Of a DNA stretch of 64,000 bases, positions 17,113 to 26,229 are shown piece after piece. Location: assembly GCA_003223515.1 (NCBI GenBank), contig QHVI01000047.1, forward strand, positions 1-64,000. Reading direction: 5' to 3'. The position numbers were made by a program, and so were the translations under genes. How positions within the stretch are numbered: position 1 is the stretch's first letter; each line of letters starts with the position of its first letter. This DNA comes from Candidatus Angelobacter sp. Gp1-AA117 (GTDB taxonomy: Bacteria > Acidobacteriota > Terriglobia > Terriglobales > Acidobacteriaceae). Below the pieces are notes generated by a model that saw only the letters and a list, made by a program, of their open reading frames with translations, had not been told where the DNA came from and made no database searches.

Positions 17113-17988
17113 ATGGAAGACAAGTTCACCAATCTCTGGCAGGACTGGCACCAGGATCTCATCCGCTTTGCCCGGTATGACGTTCCCAAGCTGCTGGCCA
17201 TTCTTCTGCTGGCGTTCATCCTGATCCGGCTGCTGAGCATTATCACCCGCAAGCTGGTGGAGATCAGCAAGAGAAGCTCGACCGGAGGCGCAGTCCGGGC
17301 GCAGCAGATCAGCACCGTTGTAGGAGTCATACGCAGCTTCGGCGTATTCCTAATCACCCTGGTCGCCATCATGCAGGTGCTGCAGGTCTTCAACATCAAT
17401 ATAGCCCCGCTGCTGGCCAGCGCAGGCATTGCGGGATTGGCAATCGGCTTTGGAGCACAGACGCTGGTCAAAGACGTGATCAATGGTTTCTTTATCCTGG
17501 CGGAAAATCAGTTCGAGGTGGGCGAGAGCATACGGGCAGCGGGAGTGCAGGGCACGGTGGAGGAGATCACGATGCGGCGTACCATCCTGCGGGACCTGGA
17601 TGGCACCATCCATGTGATTCCCAACAGCAAGATTGAGATCGTAAGCAATATGACCCGCGACTGGTCGCAGGTCCGCCTGCATATTTCCACCGACTATAAC
17701 GAGAACAGTGACAAGGTGATCCAGGTGCTGCACGAAGTGGCTCAGGAGCTTTACAACGATCCGGCATTCCATGATTATCTGGTGGCCGAGCCGGAGGTGC
17801 CGGGCATCGAGCGTGTCACCGGCAACGAGGTGGACTATCTCATGCTGGCCAAGGTGCGTCCTGGAAAGCAGTACGAGGTAGCGCGTGAGCTGCGGCGGCG
17901 CATCAAGCAGTGCTTCGAAAAGAACAAAATCAAAGCGGGCGCGCCCACGCAGGTGATTGTCGGGCAACTGCCTGCTCCTCAGAAATAA
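17113..17988 (+). CDS. Small-conductance mechanosensitive channel (MscS family)
   Basis: A 291-residue MscS-type channel: three hydrophobic segments in the first 125 residues, the pore helix SAGIAGLAIGFGAQTLVKDV near 115-134, then the beta domain (FEVGESIRAAGVQGTVEEI) and cytoplasmic alpha/beta vestibule. It opens under membrane tension to release solutes. The ATG at 17113 follows GAGGAC. A second osmotic valve in this window besides MscL. Followed after 10 nt by the SDR gene. Confidence 0.92.
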   Translation: MEDKFTNLWQDWHQDLIRFARYDVPKLLAILLLAFILIRLLSIITRKLVEISKRSSTGGAVRAQQISTVVGVIRSFGVFLITLVAIMQVLQVFNINIAPLLASAGIAGLAIGFGAQTLVKDVINGFFILAENQFEVGESIRAAGVQGTVEEITMRRTILRDLDGTIHVIPNSKIEIVSNMTRDWSQVRLHISTDYNENSDKVIQVLHEVAQELYNDPAFHDYLVAEPEVPGIERVTGNEVDYLMLAKVRPGKQYEVARELRRRIKQCFEKNKIKAGAPTQVIVGQLPAPQK

Positions 17989-17998
17989 CAGGAGGCTT

Positions 17999-18787
17999 AT
18001 GGATCTGGGATTGAAAGGCCGGGGTGTGATTGTAGCTGCATCCAGCGAAGGCATTGGGAGAGCGGCGGCAGAAGCGTTCGCGCGTGAAGGCGCTCAGGTG
18101 GCGATGTGCGCGCGAACGGAGCAGACCCTGCTTGAGGCCGCAGAGCAGATTCGCAGTGAAACTGGTGCAGAAATCTATGCTCATGCTGTGGATGTGACTG
18201 ACGCCGGGGCGGTCCAGAAGTTCGTCGAGCAGGCGGCCAAGCAGTTTGGCAGGGTAGACGTATGTGTCGCGAATGCAGGTGGCCCACCGGCCAAGAATTT
18301 CCTGTCCATTACGACCGATGAATGGCGCAAAGCCCTCGACCAGAATTTCATGAGCGTCGTCCATCTGGCCAAGGCCGCAATTCCCTATATGCAGCGGCAC
18401 CGCTGGGGACGCATCATCACCATCACCTCGGTCACGGTAAAACAGCCGCTCGCCGATCTGATCCTGTCCAACGCCGTGCGGGCCGCCGTGGTGGGGCTGA
18501 TAAAGAGCATTTCCAATGAGTTTGGCAAAGATGGAATTCTGGCCAACAATGTGGCCCCGGGTTTTACCACGACTGAGCGGCTGAAGGAACTGGCCGGTAC
18601 GCGTGCACTGGCGGCCGGGGTACCGGCGGAAAAAATCTACGAACAATGGGCGGCGGAGACTCCGGTAAAGCGTCTTGCTGAGCCTAAAGAAGTTGCGGAC
18701 GCGATCCTGTGGCTCGCATCAGAGCGCGCCTCCTATATCACCGGGCAAACGGTTCTGGTGGATGGTGGAATTTATCGCGGGCTGTGA
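17999..18787 (+). CDS. Atypical short-chain dehydrogenase (BKR-like SDR)
   Basis: A 262-residue Rossmann-fold SDR resembling beta-ketoacyl-ACP reductase. The start at 17999 has AGGAGG 5 nt upstream. The cofactor loop is AASSEGIG instead of TGxxxGIG. At the catalytic tetrad the Ser is kept (ITSV) but the Tyr and Lys positions, aligned as S-x12-Y-x3-K, read Ser and Arg (LILSNAVRAA). This fits the known SDR subgroup lacking a perfect catalytic motif. Activity as an oxidoreductase is therefore uncertain. Overlaps the next gene by GTGA if that starts at 18784. Confidence 0.85.
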   Translation: MDLGLKGRGVIVAASSEGIGRAAAEAFAREGAQVAMCARTEQTLLEAAEQIRSETGAEIYAHAVDVTDAGAVQKFVEQAAKQFGRVDVCVANAGGPPAKNFLSITTDEWRKALDQNFMSVVHLAKAAIPYMQRHRWGRIITITSVTVKQPLADLILSNAVRAAVVGLIKSISNEFGKDGILANNVAPGFTTTERLKELAGTRALAAGVPAEKIYEQWAAETPVKRLAEPKEVADAILWLASERASYITGQTVLVDGGIYRGL

Positions 18788-19488
18788 GCCGGGGGGAACA
18801 TCTAAGGTCCGTGGAAAGGCATCTTAAATTGCGGATGCTTTTTCTGCTTGTCTCTCTCCTGATCGGCGCACTTCTCTCCGGAGTCTGGTATTGGCTTTCC
18901 GTACGCCATAACCGTCGTAAGGCTGTGCAGGTATTGCGCTGGATTGAAGCCGCCCTGGCCGGACAAGGTCATGTGGTTGGCATCCGCTGGCTGGCGCCCT
19001 CGCGCTTCCGCGTTCCATTACGGCTTACCTCAGGGGTCTTTAACCGGGCCTGGGTCTCAGTCGAGCTCACGCCCTGCGAGATGCCGCTGCGCTGGCTGCT
19101 CAGCAAGATCAGAAAACAGCAGGATGTAATTATTTTTCAAGCGGACCTCGACCTGCCGCCCGCATTTAGCCTGGACGTACACAATTTCCGCTGGTTTGCA
19201 CGCAGCAGCCGGAAGACATCGTCTGACGCGTCGCGCTGGACCTTTGAACAGACCGGGCCGTTCGTCGTGAGTTCCCGCATGAGCTGGCAAAAAGAAATTG
19301 CCTGCACCATGACATCTCTTTCCAGCAACACCAATCGTGATTTTTCGAATATCAGCTTTCAGAAAGACTCGCCGCACTTCTCCGTGACTTTTCCAGTAGA
19401 GACGATCTCCCCCACCTCGCCCATCCGCAACTACATGTTTGAGAGCGTGCGCGAGCTGGCCTCGAGTTCGTCAGCATCGTTGTACTAA
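18784..19488 (+). CDS. Hypothetical membrane-anchored protein
   Basis: About 234 residues from the GTG overlapping the SDR stop; GTG 18811 (AAGG upstream) or ATG 18835 are alternatives. One N-terminal hydrophobic segment (FLLVSLLIGALLSGVWYWLS) anchors a soluble domain of about 190 residues rich in beta-strand patterns. I recognise no family. The overlap with the SDR suggests co-expression. The frame is open further upstream into the SDR gene, which is a shadow. Confidence 0.6.
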   Translation: MSRGEHLRSVERHLKLRMLFLLVSLLIGALLSGVWYWLSVRHNRRKAVQVLRWIEAALAGQGHVVGIRWLAPSRFRVPLRLTSGVFNRAWVSVELTPCEMPLRWLLSKIRKQQDVIIFQADLDLPPAFSLDVHNFRWFARSSRKTSSDASRWTFEQTGPFVVSSRMSWQKEIACTMTSLSSNTNRDFSNISFQKDSPHFSVTFPVETISPTSPIRNYMFESVRELASSSSASLY

Positions 19489-19766
19489 ACCTCCTAGAAA
19501 CATTTGCCGCAGAGCGGCGGAGCCGCAACCAAAAACCCTCTTAACCGCAGAGGCCGCAGAGGAAGAAAAAGTGATTGATGTGTACTTAATTGGTCATGGT
19601 CTTGCCCCCTCAGGAATTCTCGGGCGCCAATATTTGGATTTGCGAGGGGCAAGAGCCGCATTAATCTGCACAGGAAAACAAGAATTTCGGATATAGCAAT
19701 GCAGAGAGCGCAGAGGATTTAATTCTATTCCTCTGCGGACTCTGCGATCTCTGCGGTTAAAGATTT
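19489..19766. repeat. CTCTGCG-family inverted repeats between genes
   Basis: A 278-bp non-coding gap. TTAACCGCAGAGGCCGCAGA (19541-19560) and the inverted triple unit CCTCTGCGGACTCTGCGATC... (19730-19760) face each other about 170 bp apart; a further partial copy lies at 19701-19715. The right arm abuts the nifJ stop codon. Nothing else was seen. Confidence 0.65.
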
Positions 19767-22700
19767 TTATACCCCGATCTTCATGCCGGCCCATGCCTCA
19801 TAAATCTTCCAGCGGTTGAGCACGTCCTGCTGGGCTTCTTCGAGCAGCTTCTTTGCCTCCTCAGGATGACTTTGCTTCAGCATAGTGTAGCGGCCTTCGT
19901 TGTAGAGGTAATTTTCCAGCGGAATGGAAGGCGGTTTGGAATCCATCTGCAGCGGGTTCTTGGCTTTTGCAACCCGCCGGGGATCGAAACGGAATAAGGG
20001 CCAGTGACCGGACTGGACCGCCAGTTTCTGCTGGTCGAGTCCGTGCACCATGTCATAGCCATGGGCAATACAGTGAGAATAAGCAATGATGAGCGAGACT
20101 CCCTGATAAGCCTCCGCCTCAAGAAATGCCTTCAGTGTCTGCATGTCACCGGCCCCCATTGCTACCCGGGCCACGTATACGTTGCCGTAATTCATGGCCA
20201 TGAGAGCAAGGTCTTTCTTGGCGGTAGACTTGCCGCCTGCGGAAAACTTCGCCACTGCGCCGCGGGGCGTGGATTTGGAAGTCTGGCCTCCAGTATTGGA
20301 GTAGACCTCGCTATCGAGCACCAGGATGTTCACATTGCGCCCCGAGGAAAGGACGTGATCGAGCCCTCCATATCCGATGTCATAGGCCCAGCCGTCGCCG
20401 CCGACGATCCACACCTCGCGCTTGACCAGGGAATCGGCAACCATCAGCAGATCGCGGCTGTCGGATGAAGCACTGCCATTCAGGCTTTGGAGCTTCTGCT
20501 TCAGCACTGCGACCCGCTCGCGTTGCGCCTGAATTCCGGCTTCGTTGGACTGGTCAGCCGCAAGCAGCGACTGCGCCAGATCTTCTCCCACCCGGCTTGC
20601 CACACGGCTGAGCAACTGCCGCGCATACTCTCTCTGTTTTTCCTGCGCCAGGTGGATACCCAGTCCAAACTCGGCATTGTCTTCAAACAATGAATTGGAC
20701 CAGGCGATGCCCCGGCCGTCTTGGTTGAACGTGTACGGCGTGGTAGGCAGATTGCCGCCATAGATCGAAGAGCAGCCGGTTGCATTGCTCACGATAGTGC
20801 GGTCGCCGAAGAGTTGCGAGAGCAGCTTGATATAGGGCGTCTCACCGCAGCCTGAGCACGCTCCGGAGAACTCGAATAAAGGCTGGAGCAGTTGCACGTC
20901 TTTCACCTGTCCCATGGAAACCCTGGTGCGGTCGAACTCAGGCAGTGTGAGGAAGAACTCCCAGTTGCGCGACTCACGTTCGCGCACCGGCGGCTGCGGG
21001 ATCATGTTCACGGCTCTGTGACTGGGATCAGTCTTGCTCTTGGCGGGGCAGACTTCCACGCACAGCTTGCAGCCGGTGCAGTCCTCAGGCGAGACCTGCA
21101 GCGTGTACTTCATTTGCCCCATATCTTTCCAGCGGGCCGGAGCGGAAAGGAAACTCTCGGGCGCGCCTTCCAGCTTTTCATCGTCATAAACTTTGGCTCG
21201 GATCACCGAATGCGGACACACCAGCACGCATTTGCCGCACTGGATACAAAGTTCCTTGTCCCATTCCGGAATTTCCAGGGCAATGTTGCGCTTCTCCCAC
21301 CGGGCCGTGCCGCTCGCATAGGTGCCGTCTACAGGCAGCTTGCTGATGGGCAGGAAATCTCCTTCACCGCTGATCATGGGCCCCAGCACATCGCGGACGA
21401 AAGCGGGCGCCGCCGCAGGCACCGGCGGACGCAGATCAAACGTGCTGGTCACATGGTCAGGCACGTTGACCTGGAAAAGCCGGTCGAGCGCCTTATCCAC
21501 AGCATCAAAGTTTTTCTGCACCACGGCTGAGCCGCGCTTGCCATAGATCTTCTGAATCGAACGGTTGATGGCGGCAATGGCCTGCGTGCGCGGGAGCACG
21601 TTGCTGATGGCAAAGAAGCAGGTCTGCATGATGGTGTTGATCCTGTTACCCATGCCGGTCTCACGCGCCACGCTGTAGGCATCGATCACATAGAAATTCA
21701 GCTTCTTTCGGATGATCTCCTGCTGCGCGGTGCGCGGCAGATGATCCCATACGTCTTCCGGTCCATAAGGGCTGTTCAGCAGGAACGTTGCGCCCTCCTC
21801 GGCGTACTTCAGGACGTCCATGCGCTCAAGAAAGGCAAACTGATGGCACGCGACAAAATTCGCCCGTGAGATCAGGTAGCTGGAGCGAATGGGGTTCGGG
21901 CCGAAGCGCAGATGCGAAGTAGTCAACGAGCCTGACTTCTTTGAGTCGTAAACGAAATATCCCTGCGCATAGAGATCGGTATCCTCGCCGATGATCTTGA
22001 TGGAATTCTTGTTTGCTCCCACCGTGCCATCGGCACCCAGACCATAAAACAGAGCCCGCACCGTGGCCGGGTCTTCGGTGGAAAACTCCGGATCGTAATC
22101 GATGCTGGTGTGGGTAACATCGTCATGGATACCGACCGTGAAGTGGTTCTTGCTCTCGTCCTTCTGCAGTTCAGCGAAGATACCGGCGACCATCGCTGGA
22201 GTGAATTCTTTGGATGACAGGCCGTAGCGTCCGCCGATGATCTTGGGTAGAGGCTGAATCACGTGCTTCGCGCGGGCAATCGCTTCGCTGAAAGCAGTGA
22301 CCACATCTGTGTAGAGCGGCTCGCCAACGGCTCCCGGCTCCTTGGTACGGTCAAGCACTGCAATCGCTTCTACCGAAGATGGCAGGGCGGCAATGAAATC
22401 CTGAACGGAAAAAGGCCGGTAGAGCCTCACCTTGAGCACGCCGAATTTCCCGCCATGCTGGTTGAGATGATCCACCACTTCCTGCACCACCTCGGCGCCT
22501 GAACCCATCAGCACGATCACATCTTCCGCATCCGGCGCACCGTAATACTCAAATACGTGATACTGGCGCCCGGTGAGCCGCGCAAACTTATCCATGGTGT
22601 TCTGCACGATGGCAGGCAGCGCCAGGTAATACGGATTTGCAGCTTCACGCGCCTGGAAATAGACATCAGGGTTTTGCGCTGTGCCGCGAATAAAAGGATG

Positions 22701-23333
22701 ATCGGGCGAGAGCGCTCGCTCGCGGTGCTTTCTGACCGGATCTTCATCGATCATGGCGCGCATGTCTTCCGCAGTCAGTTGCTCTACTTTGGAAATTTCA
22801 TGCGAGGTGCGGAAGCCATCGAAGAAGTGAAGGAAGGGCACCCGCGCCTCCAGCGTGGCTGCCTGGGCGATCAGGGCAAAGTCCATAGCCTCCTGCACGG
22901 AGTTCGAGGCCAGCATGGCCCAGCCGGTCTGGCGGACAGCCATTACATCCTGGTGATCGCCAAAAATGGAGAGCGCCTGCGCCGCCAGGGCGCGTGCCGC
23001 CACGTGGATCACCGCCGGGGAAAGTTCCCCGGCTATCTTGTACATGTTGGGAACCATCAGCAGCAGGCCCTGCGCCGAAGTAAACGTGGTAGCCAATGCC
23101 CCGCCCTGGATCGCACCGTGCAATGTCCCGGCGGCGCCCGCTTCGCTTTCCATCTCGATGACCTGCGGAACGGTTCCCCAGATATTCTGGCGGCCTTCTG
23201 AAGACCACTGGTCTGACCACTCGCCCATGGCAGATGACGGAGTGATGGGATAAATGGCGATGACTTCATTGGTTTTGTGGGCAACGTAAGCAGCCGCCTC
23301 GTTGCCATCGATAGTGACTTTGGGCCGGTTCAT
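19767..23333 (-). CDS. nifJ: Pyruvate:ferredoxin (flavodoxin) oxidoreductase
   Basis: A 1188-residue single-chain PFOR that oxidises pyruvate to acetyl-CoA and CO2 and reduces ferredoxin or flavodoxin. All domains are present in order: pyruvate domain with YPITPSSAMGEWSD near the N-terminus, gamma domain, two [4Fe-4S] sites CIQCGKCVLVCP (about 691) and CTGCKLCVEVCP (about 751), a proximal cluster CSGCGETPY (about 823), and the thiamine-PP site GDGWAYDIGYGGLDH (about 977). The start at 23333 (MNRPKVTIDGNEA) is the family start; the frame is open to 23384. A CRP/FNR-type palindrome lies just upstream. Suggests fermentative or low-oxygen capability. Confidence 0.96.
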   Translation of the reverse strand: MNRPKVTIDGNEAAAYVAHKTNEVIAIYPITPSSAMGEWSDQWSSEGRQNIWGTVPQVIEMESEAGAAGTLHGAIQGGALATTFTSAQGLLLMVPNMYKIAGELSPAVIHVAARALAAQALSIFGDHQDVMAVRQTGWAMLASNSVQEAMDFALIAQAATLEARVPFLHFFDGFRTSHEISKVEQLTAEDMRAMIDEDPVRKHRERALSPDHPFIRGTAQNPDVYFQAREAANPYYLALPAIVQNTMDKFARLTGRQYHVFEYYGAPDAEDVIVLMGSGAEVVQEVVDHLNQHGGKFGVLKVRLYRPFSVQDFIAALPSSVEAIAVLDRTKEPGAVGEPLYTDVVTAFSEAIARAKHVIQPLPKIIGGRYGLSSKEFTPAMVAGIFAELQKDESKNHFTVGIHDDVTHTSIDYDPEFSTEDPATVRALFYGLGADGTVGANKNSIKIIGEDTDLYAQGYFVYDSKKSGSLTTSHLRFGPNPIRSSYLISRANFVACHQFAFLERMDVLKYAEEGATFLLNSPYGPEDVWDHLPRTAQQEIIRKKLNFYVIDAYSVARETGMGNRINTIMQTCFFAISNVLPRTQAIAAINRSIQKIYGKRGSAVVQKNFDAVDKALDRLFQVNVPDHVTSTFDLRPPVPAAAPAFVRDVLGPMISGEGDFLPISKLPVDGTYASGTARWEKRNIALEIPEWDKELCIQCGKCVLVCPHSVIRAKVYDDEKLEGAPESFLSAPARWKDMGQMKYTLQVSPEDCTGCKLCVEVCPAKSKTDPSHRAVNMIPQPPVRERESRNWEFFLTLPEFDRTRVSMGQVKDVQLLQPLFEFSGACSGCGETPYIKLLSQLFGDRTIVSNATGCSSIYGGNLPTTPYTFNQDGRGIAWSNSLFEDNAEFGLGIHLAQEKQREYARQLLSRVASRVGEDLAQSLLAADQSNEAGIQAQRERVAVLKQKLQSLNGSASSDSRDLLMVADSLVKREVWIVGGDGWAYDIGYGGLDHVLSSGRNVNILVLDSEVYSNTGGQTSKSTPRGAVAKFSAGGKSTAKKDLALMAMNYGNVYVARVAMGAGDMQTLKAFLEAEAYQGVSLIIAYSHCIAHGYDMVHGLDQQKLAVQSGHWPLFRFDPRRVAKAKNPLQMDSKPPSIPLENYLYNEGRYTMLKQSHPEEAKKLLEEAQQDVLNRWKIYEAWAGMKIGV

Positions 23334-23369
23334 AACCCTAATATCATCGGCTCTCAGGTCACAGTTGGA

Positions 23370-23385
23370 TGTGACAAGGGTCACA
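23370..23385 (-). promoter_or_regulatory. CRP/FNR-family operator upstream of nifJ
   Basis: TGTGACAAGGGTCACA is an exact TGTGA-N6-TCACA palindrome, the consensus of E. coli CRP. A further GTCACA half-site lies at 23358-23363. With a possible -10 GATATT (minus strand, about 23346-23341) the operator centre would sit near -41, as for class II activation. Confidence 0.6.
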
Positions 23386-23461
23386 CTGCACCTGGATCAC
23401 GGAATGACGCCAGCTACCTGGGAATAAGTCATTAGGATTCAGAAGAGTAGCAATAAGGGCT

Positions 23462-24733
23462 TCATCGCTGGCCTGTCTGGCTCGGCTGTTGGGTAACAGC
23501 CAGATTTTGCTTCAGAAATTCCAACACTTTAGGTGTTGCATCGATGGAAGACTGGGCATTGCCTTCCACGCTGCCACCCAGGTTCACCTCCCGTCCTGAG
23601 AGTGGATGCCTGAGCCTTCCATGCCATGCGGGAGTGATGCCGGGGTGTCCTGATGTATGGCCCGCGTGCGGATATCTCAGGTGCTCAACCGAAAACTGGA
23701 AGTGATTTGACTTCAGGCGATCTACCACCTCCTTGCACATGCTGCTCGACTCCCACACTCCATCATCTTCACCGGAAATCAGCAGCAGCGGACCGCGCGT
23801 GTATTCGACCTGAATGGCCGCTTCCCGCTCCACTTCCGGATTTCGTCGTCCATACGTAAATGACAGCGGCTTAGCCTGCCACGTCCATGCATAAGGAACC
23901 CGGTTATCGCCACAACAGGCAGCATGCCGTGTATTTGCGGGAACATAGGCCACTACCGCTGTAACCTGGGAATACATTGATCCCAGTTGCAGCGCCAGTT
24001 CTCCGCCGCGTGAAGTGCCCATCACCGCTATATGATTGGCGGAAATCTCCGGGCGCTTCGCCATCCAGGCGAGCGCGCTGCCAAAATATTCCAGTGGAAT
24101 GGCTTCAAGCTTTTCCGGCAAATCTTCGTAGCGGAAATAGGCCAGAGCGAAAGCCGCGAACCCGTGCGAAGCGAGCCATGCCGCCTGGCGGAGAGGCAAG
24201 CCGCCATTCGAACCACCCAGCACCAGTACAGCCGGGTGCGGCACTCCCGTAGCAGGTTCAAAGAGCACACCATGAAGCGTGCCTCGGACATCAATGCGAT
24301 GGACATCTTCACTGACTGCCAATTGCTCCAGCCGCGCGCTGCCCGCTGCTTGGCCCTTACGCAGTAGCCGGAACTCAATCATCTGGGGCGCAAGCTCCTT
24401 CGGAGGAACATAAGCCTGCGCCTTCTTGTCTGTAGGCATCATGGACCAGATCAGGCCCATGGGAGACACATGCTTGTAAGATCCGCTCACCGGCTCCCGA
24501 ACAGAAAGATCAACCACGCCCTTTGTATCAGCCAGGAAATCCGCTGAGGATTCCCAGCGTACATCTTCCCCATCGACCAGCTCAGCACGAAGTGTTATGC
24601 GTTCATTGGCTTCGAGACCGGCGACTCGGATGATTGCGGGTTCGTCGGTGAGCACCCGCGCGGGCGAAACTTCCAGCGTTTGCGCCGCAAGCATCTGGCT
24701 AAACAACAACGTCATGCACAGCAAGACTTTCAT
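23462..24733 (-). CDS. Exported BAAT/acyl-CoA thioester hydrolase-family protein
   Basis: A 423-residue alpha/beta hydrolase with the bile acid-CoA:amino acid N-acyltransferase architecture: signal peptide (1-18, LLFSQMLAAQ), an N-terminal Ig-like thioester-hydrolase domain (about 20-150), then the hydrolase domain with nucleophile elbow GTSRGGE (Ser), an acid near GEDDGVWES and His in HAGHTSG. Family members hydrolyse acyl-CoA or related esters; an exported copy probably acts on a different ester or lactone. The start overlaps the stop of the upstream APC gene by 4 bp, so the two are co-translated. Confidence 0.85.
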   Translation of the reverse strand: MKVLLCMTLLFSQMLAAQTLEVSPARVLTDEPAIIRVAGLEANERITLRAELVDGEDVRWESSADFLADTKGVVDLSVREPVSGSYKHVSPMGLIWSMMPTDKKAQAYVPPKELAPQMIEFRLLRKGQAAGSARLEQLAVSEDVHRIDVRGTLHGVLFEPATGVPHPAVLVLGGSNGGLPLRQAAWLASHGFAAFALAYFRYEDLPEKLEAIPLEYFGSALAWMAKRPEISANHIAVMGTSRGGELALQLGSMYSQVTAVVAYVPANTRHAACCGDNRVPYAWTWQAKPLSFTYGRRNPEVEREAAIQVEYTRGPLLLISGEDDGVWESSSMCKEVVDRLKSNHFQFSVEHLRYPHAGHTSGHPGITPAWHGRLRHPLSGREVNLGGSVEGNAQSSIDATPKVLEFLKQNLAVTQQPSQTGQR

Positions 24734-26061
24734 TCGTTCTTCGCAGCCAACGGTTGCGTAGTCTCAGTCTTTCTTCCGAATGCGAAATAGGAGATCACGC
24801 CCAGGGCCATCATTGCAAGACCAAGCGTGAGCGCGCTGATGTGGCCTAGTTGTTCGCTGCGGTTTTTGACCAACGCGATTGCCAGCAGGATGGTAGGCCC
24901 CACGCCAATGAGGATCGCTATAGGCAGTCCTCCGGGAATTCTAAATGGCCGGTGCAATTCCGGTTCGCGAATTCGCAGGAGGATCAACGCCAGGAATTCC
25001 AACACCAGGCTCGCGCCATAGAGCAGGATGTCGAGCATGATGAGACGCTCGAAACTCAATCCTAGCGACAGGCCCCAGGCGGTTCCAAGCACCAGGATCG
25101 CTACCCACGGCGCGCCATTGGCCAGTTTGCTGGCAAAGAGGCCCGGCAGATGGCCGTCTTCCGCCATCGCCACCGGCAGCCGGGAATAAGACATCACCAG
25201 TGAATTAAACGTTCCGAAAGTGCTGACCATGGCGGCGGCAACCAGGGCCACGCTCAACCAGGGACCGACCACGACTCCAGCAATGCTGGCCCAGCTTCCT
25301 TCACTCCAGTTTTCAGGCTGGAGGTGCGTGTGCCAGACCGCAGCCACAGGCACGATGTACGAGAGCATGATGGCAACCAGCGCGAGCATCATGACCCGGG
25401 GATAGGTACGCTGTGGATTTTCCACCTCATTGGCTACGGTAGAAGCGTTGTCCCAGCCCATGTAGTTCCACATGGCCACCAGCACCCCGGTCAGGAAATC
25501 CCCTTTGTTGAGGGTGGAAGGGGCGACATTCAGGTGGCGCACCAGTGCGACCACGGTAATCGCCACAAAAGGACTCAGCAGCAGCACGCCCATGAACATT
25601 GAGCCGTCGCCTACTGCCTTCGCGCCATAAAGGTTCCAGAGAATGCAGAAGGCAATCATGACGATCATGATCAATACACCATTGTGTCCCTGCCCTGCGG
25701 GACGCCATAGTCTTGCCAGATACCCAACGAAAAGCGTGGGATAGAGCGCCATATCAAAAATGCTGGCAGCCAGCGAGAGCCAGGCTTCCTGAAAGCCCCA
25801 GAACGGTCCCATGGCCCGGCGCACCCACACATAGAAACCACCTTCCTCGGGCAGAGCGGCGGAAAGCTCACCCACCATCAGGCTGGTAGGCAGGCTCCAG
25901 ACAAGCGGGGTAAGAAAAAGAATGAGCAGCGCCAGCTTGTAGCCGGAGTCCTGTACGAGTGTCTCGATCCCATAAGGGCCGCCGGACACCATAAAGTAAG
26001 TGGCCGCAGCCAGGGGCAATACCGTGAGCTTGCGGCCAGAAAAAGATGAAATCTTGGGCAT
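24730..26061 (-). CDS. APC-superfamily amino acid/amine permease
   Basis: A 443-residue transporter with about twelve hydrophobic segments. TM1 carries the unwound-helix motif MVSGGPYGIE near residues 24-33, matching the G-G/S-G substrate loop of APC carriers, and GGFYVWVRRAMGP near 74-86 is typical of the TM3 loop. Substrate not assignable: amino acid or polyamine. It forms an operon with the BAAT-type hydrolase (4-bp overlap). Confidence 0.88.
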   Translation of the reverse strand: MPKISSFSGRKLTVLPLAAATYFMVSGGPYGIETLVQDSGYKLALLILFLTPLVWSLPTSLMVGELSAALPEEGGFYVWVRRAMGPFWGFQEAWLSLAASIFDMALYPTLFVGYLARLWRPAGQGHNGVLIMIVMIAFCILWNLYGAKAVGDGSMFMGVLLLSPFVAITVVALVRHLNVAPSTLNKGDFLTGVLVAMWNYMGWDNASTVANEVENPQRTYPRVMMLALVAIMLSYIVPVAAVWHTHLQPENWSEGSWASIAGVVVGPWLSVALVAAAMVSTFGTFNSLVMSYSRLPVAMAEDGHLPGLFASKLANGAPWVAILVLGTAWGLSLGLSFERLIMLDILLYGASLVLEFLALILLRIREPELHRPFRIPGGLPIAILIGVGPTILLAIALVKNRSEQLGHISALTLGLAMMALGVISYFAFGRKTETTQPLAAKNE

Positions 26062-26144
26062 CGACGAGATGTGAATATAACACCTCGCGCGCGTTTGTAA
26101 TAAGAGTTCAGATTCTGTGAGTTACCGTTTCTTGCTTCAATCTA

Positions 26145-26175
26145 CTCTGCGTTCTCTGCGCACTCTGCGGTTAAA
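26145..26175. repeat. CTCTGCG-family repeat
   Basis: Three tandem units TCTGCGTTC, TCTGCGCAC and TCTGCGGTTAAA lie in the 168-bp gap between the divergent APC and kynureninase-like genes. This single arm has no inverted partner nearby. It may overlap the promoter region of one of the two genes. Confidence 0.65.
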
Positions 26176-26229
26176 TCGCCTTTCATTAAAGATGCAAACC
26201 ACTCCGAAATGAGGGAGAATGTTCAGGCC

